This document shows positions 15,309 to 20,818 of a stretch of DNA of 20,818 bases, piece by piece. This DNA comes from a virus. Each line of letters begins with the position of its first letter. Positions within the stretch are counted from its first letter, which is position 1. The notes under the pieces are model-generated. The model searched no databases and was not told the origin of the DNA. It saw only the letters and a list, made by a program, of their open reading frames with translations. The stretch lies in the IMG/VR virus record IMGVR_UViG_3300025127_000358, positions 1 through 20,818 of that record; one strand, given 5' to 3'. A program made the position numbers and the translations under genes.

Positions 15309-17194
15309 TATGCAAGTAAACCTCCAGGTCTTTTCTGCTGTATTAATTCTGATTGTATAGCAACAGATAAAGCACGACCAAGTTCTTTCCCTCTTTGTTC
15401 ATCGCCTTCAACAGAAGAGCCAGAAGCATCTACGTTTACAACAATATTAGTTGAACCACCAAGCATTTCGTTAGGTGTAATCATTCCAGACACACCTGGG
15501 CTAAACATTTCTGGACCACGTTCTCCTACAATATAACTTCCTCCTCTCGCAACTGGCCCACCATTAGCTCTTACTCCAACTGTCATATCAGTAAATCGAC
15601 TTGGTGTTGGAATATCGTATAAACTCTGTCCAGGTTTTACTCCGTAAGGATTCGTAAATATATTGGATAATAAACCTAACAATCCTTGTTGTAATTTATT
15701 AGCCATCATTTTTGCAGCAGTATCTAAGAAATGATCTGCTATCTTATTCAGCATATTTCTAAACGCATCAGCAACAGACATTGTTCCTTGAATTATTCCC
15801 TTAAATGAACTTTCAAATGAATTTGCCATTGTCTCTGATAATGTCATAACCATATAGATTGGATCTGATAATTTTTTTATTTCATCTTGCAAATCTTTTA
15901 CCTTGTCAGTAATAGCAGAAAACTGAAGTGTACCTGATATTCCAAATTGGCCTTGAGATTCTCTAAGAAGATCCAATAATTCTCTTGCTTCTATTATTCC
16001 TTTTTTATAATTTTCTAAAAGAGTTATATTATCTTCTGCAAATTTCTTTTGTAAAGTTTCAGCCCTTATATCGCCAGCTTCAGTTATCTTCATTTTTCCC
16101 ATCATTCTTAAAAGCAATAAACCTGGAGTGGATCCTCTTATTTGATCGAAAGGACTTACTGCTCTTGCTCTTGCTATAGCTGCGTCTTGTTCTGCTTTTA
16201 CCTTTGCTTTTACTAAAGCAAGTTCAACAACAGCAGCATCATTAGTTTGATTTTGTATTAAAAGATTTTTTGCAGCTTCGTTTCCAATTTGTTTCCTTGT
16301 ATCAAATATTTCTTGTGCTAATTTAGATGATCTATTTAATCCAGCAAATCTATCTGCTCCTCCCGCATCAGTTCCAAATATCATTGCCATTGATTTAGCT
16401 ATATCTCCATCGCCAAACTCTTTAAAAGCTCCTAAAACACCAAATGCTTCTTCTTTTGTAATACTTAAATTTTTTGCAAGATTATTTATTTCTTTTGCAG
16501 TAATAGCTGTTTCGCTACCAGTAGTTCCCATTCTTGTATTTAATTCCACTAATGATTTATTGAATTTGTCAGCTTTATCTACAGCAGCACCTATTGCAGT
16601 ACCAACAATAGATAACGCAAAACCAAACTGACCTCCAATCGCACCACCTGCTAAACCACCAAGTCCACCACCAACTGCTGCTGCACCTGTTTGTCCAAAC
16701 AATAAAGGGAAAGCTCCACCAATAGCAGCACTAGATACAGTTTGACCAAATCTCTTATTTCTTTCTTTATTAGCAGTTTTTTCTTTTGCTAAAGCTAGTT
16801 GTCTTTCAAGTTCTATTTCAGCCTTAGTAAGAGAAATACCTTTCTGTTGTGCGATCCTTTGTATCCTTAATGCACGATCTCTTGCTTTTAATTCTTTGTT
16901 ATATGTTTCTTCAACTTCTACTACATTTTTTATTGCTTTATTAAAATCTTCTGTTCCAATCGCAGCTTTATTTAACGCTGCTCTAGCACTATTGACTTCT
17001 TTTGATAAGGTTTGAAAACTATAAACAAAACTACCCTCTCCTTTCTTTTTCCCCATGCTCTTATTAACTGATCTATTAAATCTGTTTATATCTTTATCTA
17101 ATTCTTTTGTATTTTTTCTAAGATCTTTTATTTTTTGTGCTGCCTCTGTTGCACCCTTAAGAGCTAACTCTAAATTAACTTCGTAATTAGGCAC
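15308..17194 (-). CDS. Tail tape measure protein (628 aa)
   Basis: The start is GTG at 17194; the only ATG nearby (17210) meets a stop after one codon. Residues 1-145 are charged and helical, likely coiled coil. Residues 156-206 are a Gly/Ala-rich hydrophobic stretch (AFPLLFGQTGAAAVGGGLGG and onward), of the kind thought to enter or cross the host membrane. Residues about 210-450 are helical again. Residues about 450-505 contain SFKGIIQGTMSVADAFRNML, a conserved C-terminal helix of many tape measure proteins. Residues about 545-575 hold GGSYIVGERGPEMFSPGVSG, the common tape-measure tail motif. Using the usual 0.15 nm per residue, the tail would be roughly 95 nm. It follows the G/GT chaperone as expected. 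The protein is short compared with lambda H (853 residues). Confidence 0.92.
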   Translation of the reverse strand: MPNYEVNLELALKGATEAAQKIKDLRKNTKELDKDINRFNRSVNKSMGKKKGEGSFVYSFQTLSKEVNSARAALNKAAIGTEDFNKAIKNVVEVEETYNKELKARDRALRIQRIAQQKGISLTKAEIELERQLALAKEKTANKERNKRFGQTVSSAAIGGAFPLLFGQTGAAAVGGGLGGLAGGAIGGQFGFALSIVGTAIGAAVDKADKFNKSLVELNTRMGTTGSETAITAKEINNLAKNLSITKEEAFGVLGAFKEFGDGDIAKSMAMIFGTDAGGADRFAGLNRSSKLAQEIFDTRKQIGNEAAKNLLIQNQTNDAAVVELALVKAKVKAEQDAAIARARAVSPFDQIRGSTPGLLLLRMMGKMKITEAGDIRAETLQKKFAEDNITLLENYKKGIIEARELLDLLRESQGQFGISGTLQFSAITDKVKDLQDEIKKLSDPIYMVMTLSETMANSFESSFKGIIQGTMSVADAFRNMLNKIADHFLDTAAKMMANKLQQGLLGLLSNIFTNPYGVKPGQSLYDIPTPSRFTDMTVGVRANGGPVARGGSYIVGERGPEMFSPGVSGMITPNEMLGGSTNIVVNVDASGSSVEGDEQRGKELGRALSVAIQSELIQQKRPGGLLA

Positions 17195-17210
17195 TGCTAA
17201 ATCAAAACAT

Positions 17211-17414
17211 TTATCTCATTCTACCTCTTTTCCCTTTCAAAGCACTACCTCTTTGTGCTTCTTGTTGTTGTTTCTCAAAATCTTCGTGTTCTATTTCTGC
17301 ATAAGCAGCCCAACCTAACATCTCTTCAACAGTTAAAGTTTCTGATAATTCAGCAACAGTTTTACCTAATTCTTTAGCTAATGAGAATATAAACTTCCAA
17401 TCTTTACTCGCTTT
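17211..17414 (-). CDS. Tail assembly chaperone, frameshifted second half (GT-like T domain)
   Basis: This 67-codon frame has no start codon of its own near its beginning. It opens right after a TGA (17417-17415) and runs to a TAA at 17211. It encodes KASKDWKFIFSLAKELGKTV, a TVEEMLGWAAYAEIEHEDFE segment and a Gln/Arg/Lys-rich end. The WxxIFSLAKELGKT...EEMxGWxAYxEIE pattern is typical of the second part of phage tail assembly chaperones, the part that binds the tape measure in lambda gpGT. The frame is +1 relative to the preceding chaperone gene and overlaps its end by 11 bases, so it should be made as a fusion of about 182 residues by frameshifting. The alternative, a one-base homopolymer indel in the sequence, would make a single uninterrupted gene. 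Confidence 0.8.
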   Translation of the reverse strand, partial: KASKDWKFIFSLAKELGKTVAELSETLTVEEMLGWAAYAEIEHEDFEKQQQEAQRGSALKGKRGRMR

Positions 17415-17760
17415 TCAATTCGGCTTTAGCCTCTACTACCCCCTTAGTCTGACCAGCTTCTATCATTGCTAATTGTATTTCCTGTAAAATATTTGCTTCG
17501 ACTTCTCTTCTAAGAGATGCTTTATCACCATCTTGAAAAAGTCTATCTCCATTTTTATCTAATGCTTTTGTAATCATCAATGATAAGGCAAAATCATTTA
17601 CATCATTTTCATTTGATTTTTTTGTTATCGATTCTCTTTCAGCAATCGTAAGTGGATGCCAATAAACACTGAAAATAATATTTCCGTCTTTAATTACGTC
17701 ATGTTGATATAGCTGGCTGACACCAAAACTATTCTTCAAAAGTTCGATTGCTCTAGTCAT
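17404..17760 (-). CDS. Tail assembly chaperone, first half (lambda gpG-like, 118 aa)
   Basis: 118 residues: TRAIELLKNSFGVSQLYQHD, then FSVYWHPLTIAERESITKKS, then NDFALSLMITKALDKNGDRLF, and a helical end with ILQEIQLAMIEAGQTKG. The Phe/Tyr-strand plus LTIAERE helix plus 'LDKNGxRLF' order is that of phage tail assembly chaperones lying just before a tape measure gene. In lambda, gpG and the frameshift product gpGT hold the tape measure and recruit tube subunits. The last codons (LKSE then TAA) contain the probable +1 slip site that makes the longer product. The gene starts 26 bases after the tail terminator stop, with a TATAAT-like element in between. The usual tail tube gene is missing upstream of it. 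Confidence 0.85.
   Translation of the reverse strand: MTRAIELLKNSFGVSQLYQHDVIKDGNIIFSVYWHPLTIAERESITKKSNENDVNDFALSLMITKALDKNGDRLFQDGDKASLRREVEANILQEIQLAMIEAGQTKGVVEAKAELKSE
17412..17415 (-). other. Probable +1 programmed frameshift site (AAAA)
   Basis: In the zero frame the message reads TTG AAA AGC GAG TAA. A lysyl-tRNA on AAA (17415-17413) can move one base forward onto an identical AAA (17414-17412) and continue as GCG AGT AAA GAT in the GT frame. The switch must happen here because the +1 frame has a TGA immediately upstream and the zero frame a TAA only three codons downstream. The -1 frame soon ends in TAG, which rules out the lambda-type -1 shift. A GGGGG run lies about 21 bases upstream, too far for a prfB-like stimulator. 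Confidence 0.6.
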
Positions 17761-17780
17761 AAAATAAGTATTGCTACTTT

Positions 17781-17811
17781 ATTATACTAGGCATTTGCTG
17801 AGAATTGGCAA
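17781..17811 (-). promoter_or_regulatory. Candidate sigma-70 promoter before the chaperone gene
   Basis: The minus strand carries TATAAT (17786-17781) preceded 19 bases earlier by TTGCCA (17811-17806). The -10 box is a perfect consensus. The -35 box matches four of six positions and the spacer is two bases long. Transcription would start about 15 bases before the chaperone ATG. AT-rich DNA gives such boxes by chance, so this is only a candidate for an internal promoter. Confidence 0.3.
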
Positions 17812-18215
17812 GATATTACACCAACAAAATGACTTCTATCTTCGATTTCAAGCATTGTAGGGCCATTTATATCCTGTACTCTTGGTTTTACACTAAAAGT
17901 ATCAACATAAGTAGAAGCATTTACAGAAGTTAAACCATCAATTACTGCTTCTGCTATCGCAGACAGTTGACTTGTTCCTTTACTTTTTGGAACGTAAATA
18001 TTACATTGAATAACACCTGAATAAAAATCTGAACTTGCTCCTTGATTTTGTAATGTAGAAGCTGTGTAATTTATCATCATCATTACATATTTTTTAGTCT
18101 TACCCGAAGTTGTAAAAGTAACATTGTCATAGACCATAGATACGGTTGGATCTGCGTCCGAAACTGCGTCTGTAACTGCCTTTTCAAATGCTGCTCTTGT
18201 TTTTACTAAAGTCAT
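17787..18215 (-). CDS. Tail terminator protein (DUF4128 / gpU-like, 142 aa)
   Basis: 142 residues with an alpha/beta layout. The start is a MTLVKTRAAFEKAVTDAV helix, followed by a VMMMINYTASTL strand, a SGVIQCNIYVPKSKGTSQLSAIAEAV strand-helix and a RSHFVGVISCQFSANA final strand. The 'xFYxGVIQxxIYVPxxxGT' block is typical of tail terminators of the DUF4128 group, which cap the tail tube and join it to the head, like lambda gpU. The position, directly after the HK97 gp10-like gene, fits. Normally the major tail protein follows; here the chaperone follows instead. The start ATG is three bases after the previous stop. Confidence 0.8.
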   Translation of the reverse strand: MTLVKTRAAFEKAVTDAVSDADPTVSMVYDNVTFTTSGKTKKYVMMMINYTASTLQNQGASSDFYSGVIQCNIYVPKSKGTSQLSAIAEAVIDGLTSVNASTYVDTFSVKPRVQDINGPTMLEIEDRSHFVGVISCQFSANA

Positions 18216-18218
18216 AAT

Positions 18219-18710
18219 TTAAAACTCAGTGTAAGCCTGTCCACCTGTACCTTCGTCAGATAAACCTCTTGTCTGTCTTGATGCTATAAATAGTTTACCT
18301 TCTTTCATTGTTTCTTTTATTAGTTTTCCAAGCTCTCCCTGTATAAAATATTGAACTTTACCACCTTCTAAAGCGTAAGCTGCATATTTAGCTCTATTTC
18401 CAATAAATACTGGTCGTTTATAATTAAATGTTTTATTTACTTTAAATCTAGGCTGAATTTTTGGTGTAGGTTTTTTCTTTTTACCTTCTCTTGCTAAATT
18501 AGCCCAAGGTTGAAATTTATATACATCATCTTTTGCTTTTACACCCATTGTCTGAGCTTTCCAACTAGATGCAAAAAATCCAGTATAAACAGGACTTCTC
18601 TTCTTTGTAGATAAACTTCGATGTACTTTTCGTACAAGTTTATTAAAATCAGCATTTAGTTGGCTCTCTAAATCTTTCATCGGATCTTCTTTTAAAAAAT
18701 CTTTTGCCAT
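18219..18710 (-). CDS. HK97 gp10-like neck / head-tail protein (163 aa)
   Basis: 163 residues, strongly basic (many Lys/Arg). A helical N-terminus (MKDLESQLNADFNKLVRKVH) leads to RSPVYTGFFASSWK, the 'P.dTG.l..Sw' motif of HK97 gp10-like proteins, and then IGNRAKYAAYALEGG, the typical 'N.apYa..le.G' motif. Proteins of this family sit at the head-tail joint next to the tail terminator. The first ATG at 18710 shares a base with the previous stop; an internal Met at residue 11 is an alternative start. The C-terminus (SDEGTGGQAYTEF) is polar and probably flexible. Confidence 0.8.
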   Translation of the reverse strand: MAKDFLKEDPMKDLESQLNADFNKLVRKVHRSLSTKKRSPVYTGFFASSWKAQTMGVKAKDDVYKFQPWANLAREGKKKKPTPKIQPRFKVNKTFNYKRPVFIGNRAKYAAYALEGGKVQYFIQGELGKLIKETMKEGKLFIASRQTRGLSDEGTGGQAYTEF

Positions 18711-19096
18711 TAGAATCGCACCAATACTGTAAATAAATAAACCTGCCCACCCTTTCTTGTATCAATATCATAAATCTGTGCTGTTCTTGTTTCTCCCGCA
18801 TATGTAAGTTGTATTTCATCATCAAAATCAACCTGATTATCACCAATCAAATCGGGAGTAATATACAACTTTGCCTGTCTAATCTCTTTACCTTCGTCAT
18901 CTTCAGATTTAATAAATTCAATAGGTACTTTTAGATTTAAGTAAGTAGTATCAATAGTAATTTGCTCAGAGGTATCGATGTTATAACTTGATCTACCTTT
19001 TTTTACATAATTTATCGTGGCATCTAAAGAACTACCTAAATCAGCTACTACTTGTTTAGCAACACTCTTTAATAATGAATCTAACTGTCCTGCCAT
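18710..19096 (-). CDS. Head closure-type protein (128 aa)
   Basis: 128 residues. A short helix (LDSLLKSVAKQVVADLG) is followed by a beta-barrel-like part: SEQITIDTTYLNLKVPIEF, then KLYITPDLI, then DFDDEIQLTYAGETRTAQIYDI and VYLFTVLVRF. Size, strand content and position between the connector and the gp10-like gene fit a head closure (head stopper) or minor capsid protein like lambda FII or SPP1 gp16. I do not recognise a precise family, so the function rests mostly on synteny. It overlaps the genes on both sides by one base. Confidence 0.62.
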   Translation of the reverse strand: MAGQLDSLLKSVAKQVVADLGSSLDATINYVKKGRSSYNIDTSEQITIDTTYLNLKVPIEFIKSEDDEGKEIRQAKLYITPDLIGDNQVDFDDEIQLTYAGETRTAQIYDIDTRKGGQVYLFTVLVRF

Positions 19097-19626
19097 TATC
19101 CTCTAACCACCCTCATTTGAAAACTACCAGCTCCACCAAGTATATATGCACCTAAATAACTTTGTAACCATGGATAGACATCAAGAATATTATTAACAGA
19201 ACCAGTACCCTGACTATCGGTATTATATTTAACTTGTATATCGCCTAGTTTTACTTCTTCAAAATTACCTGCTGTTCCTGTATTTCCTGTCATAGCGTCT
19301 GTATCATTTGCTAAAGCTCTAGCTAATTCGTACTGTGCATATTTAATATTTAACGGAATTGTAGAGCAAGCTAACTCAACTCCATCTACCTGATAATTAT
19401 TTCTTGGAAATTTAAGTGCCTGTCCATCATCACATCTATCTCCATAGAATACAAAACTGTCGATCCATCTGGTAGCAGATATTAATGCTCTATTTTTCTG
19501 ATCATCTGTCTTATTAGTCCAAGTACTCGAATCTGGTACGGTTTCAAAATAAGTATTAGCCTCTGTCAATGTGACATAGCTATTAGCGTTAGCATCTTTT
19601 ATAGTTGCATTTATAGTGGCTGCCAC
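19096..19626 (-). CDS. Head-tail connector with DnaT-like domain (176 aa)
   Basis: The start is GTG at 19626, the only start possible before an in-frame stop upstream. There is no obvious Shine-Dalgarno. The pattern NSYVTLTEANTYFE, then WTNKTDDQKNRALISATRWID, then FPRNN...IPLNIKYAQYELARAL is that of the family labelled 'putative DnaT-like ssDNA-binding protein', which in tailed phages lies right after the capsid gene and acts as the head-tail adaptor. The C-terminal half (NFEEVKLGDIQVKYN...VYPWLQSYL) also matches such adaptors. It is separated from the capsid gene by a rho-independent terminator, so it should be made in smaller amounts than capsid protein. Confidence 0.8.
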   Translation of the reverse strand: MAATINATIKDANANSYVTLTEANTYFETVPDSSTWTNKTDDQKNRALISATRWIDSFVFYGDRCDDGQALKFPRNNYQVDGVELACSTIPLNIKYAQYELARALANDTDAMTGNTGTAGNFEEVKLGDIQVKYNTDSQGTGSVNNILDVYPWLQSYLGAYILGGAGSFQMRVVRG

Positions 19627-19663
19627 GATAAGAAAGTAATTTTAGTTTTATTGTAGCGTAAAG

Positions 19664-19696
19664 AAAAAACCCCACCAATAATTGACGAGGCTTTTT
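19664..19696 (-). terminator. Rho-independent terminator after the major capsid gene
   Basis: On the minus strand AAAAAGCCTCGTCA pairs with TGGTGGGGTTTTTT around a five-base loop (ATTAT): 14 pairs with no mismatch, four of them G-U wobbles, ending in a run of six Ts. The wobbles become A-C mismatches on the plus strand, so it works only for minus-strand transcription. It starts 23 bases after the capsid stop codon, and the next gene begins 38 bases beyond it with no clear promoter. Partial read-through would give high capsid and low connector expression. Confidence 0.9.
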
Positions 19697-19718
19697 ACTA
19701 CTTTGCTACTTAATAATA

Positions 19719-20807
19719 TTAAGAAATATTAGAAGTATCAAGTGGAGAGTTAACAATGATCTCAACCATAGGAATTAGATCGGGATCGTATGTAATACCC
19801 CAGTTATTAGAGTTACCTAACTGAGCGTTTGTTGGGTTGTCAGTAGCAGATGTCCACTTAGTTCCCATAACGTGATAAGCACTATGGTAGTCAACAGACA
19901 TAACATCTTGCTTAGATAAGATGTTTCTATCTGATTCAATGCTTAGAGGAGATTGCTCACCTTCAAGAATTGTTCCTGACTTAATTAAGAAGCAACGGAA
20001 CTCAGTCTGATGACCAGAAGAACCAGGAGCAACTGTATTAACTTGAGAGTCAATGACAACATTCATGCCAGCGAATTGACCGATACTTCTATCTGTGATG
20101 CCGACTCCACCGCCACCCCACTGGATACCAGTTCCAGTAGATAGTGCAGATGTTGAGAATGTAAGCATACCAACCTGATATAGGTAGTAAGCAACAGATG
20201 GATGAATAACTAAAGTATCTAGCTCTTCTCCTCTTTCTCCAAGAAGTGATCTACCTCTTGCAACAGCAGATGCAGTTAAGAAGTTAGCTTCAGCAGCACT
20301 TGTGCCAGCTTTAGCAATATCAAGCACGTTTGCACCTAAAGGACCAGAACCAGAAGCAAATAAACCATCTAGCAAACTGAATAGTCTTGCAGAGTTTAAC
20401 TTGTTGATAGCATCTGCAATTTGGTTTCTGATGTGACCCATTGGATCTTCACCAGCAGCCAATACAGCTACATCATCAACAGCATATGCAAAACCTCTGT
20501 GACAGATAGTTGCGATCTGTGTTCCTGTACCAATTTTCTGTGGTGTCAAATAACCAGAGTTACTTGTACCCCATGTTGCTGTACCATCTAAAATTTCTTC
20601 AGTTGGTGCGATTGGGTTAAATTCTGGAACCTGTATTCTTGTTCCACCTTCTGATGCGTCAAGAAGTGCGTTACGCACAACAGCACCAGATTTAATAAAA
20701 GCACTACGTTCTTTGATTGCCTCAGAAACATAGGTGCTCAAATTATTTCTCTTTACGATGTCAGCTAATAAGACACCACCAGAGTAATTCTGAAACGGAG
20801 CAGCCAT
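19719..20807 (-). CDS. Major capsid protein (Gp13-like family, 362 aa)
   Basis: 362 residues. The start MAAPFQNYSGGVLLADIVKR leads to ERSAFIKSGAVVRN and EGGTRIQVPEFNPI, a block typical of Gp13-like major capsid proteins. It continues with QIATICHRGFAYAVDDVAVLAAGEDPMGHIRNQIAD, another family hallmark: 'R..aw.vnDla...aG.DPm..I...va.yW'. The C-terminal part includes LVIHPSVAYYLYQVGML, IGQFAGMNVVIDSQ and RCFLIKSGTILEGEQ. The HK97 fold is expected. It is complete: ATG at 20807 in a CTAAATGGCT context with no Shine-Dalgarno in the 11 bases available, stop at 19719. A strong terminator follows. Codon use is somewhat less AT-rich than in the fibre genes, as is common for highly expressed capsid genes. 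Confidence 0.9.
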   Translation of the reverse strand: MAAPFQNYSGGVLLADIVKRNNLSTYVSEAIKERSAFIKSGAVVRNALLDASEGGTRIQVPEFNPIAPTEEILDGTATWGTSNSGYLTPQKIGTGTQIATICHRGFAYAVDDVAVLAAGEDPMGHIRNQIADAINKLNSARLFSLLDGLFASGSGPLGANVLDIAKAGTSAAEANFLTASAVARGRSLLGERGEELDTLVIHPSVAYYLYQVGMLTFSTSALSTGTGIQWGGGGVGITDRSIGQFAGMNVVIDSQVNTVAPGSSGHQTEFRCFLIKSGTILEGEQSPLSIESDRNILSKQDVMSVDYHSAYHVMGTKWTSATDNPTNAQLGNSNNWGITYDPDLIPMVEIIVNSPLDTSNIS

Positions 20808-20818
20808 TTAGAATAATT

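Noticed and set aside
17430-17445. GGGGG run in the chaperone gene as a lambda-like -1 slippery site
   Set aside because: The -1 frame soon hits a stop and does not contain the conserved second half. The +1 frame is closed by a TGA between this run and the GT frame, so slipping here could not yield the fusion.
18649-18846. Minus-strand open frame of 65 codons
   Set aside because: It overlaps two convincing genes in a different frame and its product has no domain-like pattern.

Overview
The window is an AT-rich (about one third G+C by eye) stretch of a tailed double-stranded DNA phage. Every supported gene lies on the minus strand and reads from high to low coordinates, tightly packed with 1-17 base overlaps or short gaps, as one late structural gene block. 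The tail genes have the order of lambda-type siphoviruses (tape measure, M, L, K, I, J), so the virion should carry a long non-contractile tail. The small proteins near the low-coordinate end, and the fibre style, resemble those of marine cyanophages and uncultured marine viral contigs. A phage of marine picocyanobacteria (Prochlorococcus or Synechococcus) is therefore the best guess, but no host gene is present to prove it.

Layout in transcription order. (1) 20807-17787, capsid and neck: a Gp13-like major capsid protein, a strong rho-independent terminator just after it, a DnaT-like head-tail connector, a head-closure-type protein, an HK97 gp10-like protein and a tail terminator. (2) 17760-15308, tail shaft assembly: a tail assembly chaperone whose second half lies in the +1 frame (lambda G/GT-like, joined by an apparent +1 ribosomal frameshift at an AAAA run), then a 628-residue tape measure protein. 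No major tail tube gene is found at its usual place between terminator and chaperone. (3) 15308-8978, tail tip: homologues of lambda M, L (single cysteine, so no iron-sulfur cluster), K (JAMM plus NlpC/P60 peptidase), I and a 1286-residue J. (4) 8954-1079, fibres and accessory structural proteins: three long fibre-like proteins ending in Peptidase_S74 self-cleaving chaperones, one fibre-like protein with 13-residue tandem repeats, a BppU-like beta-sandwich protein, a small collagen-like protein, a coiled-coil protein and a DUF7936-like protein. (5) 1050-1: a second DUF7936-like paralogue, a small membrane protein, and a proline-rich protein cut by the window edge.

The genes work together as follows. 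Capsid and neck proteins build the head and its connector. The chaperone pair coats the tape measure while the tube polymerises. M, L, K, I and J make the tail tip, with K able to cut peptidoglycan. The S74 fibres trimerise with their C-terminal chaperones, cut them off, and provide host recognition. No lysis, replication, integration, tRNA or CRISPR feature was seen. No wholly new defence or mobile system is visible. The most notable items are the +1 frameshift, the missing tube gene, the post-capsid terminator, the cysteine-poor gpL and the paralogues bracketing the fibre cassette.
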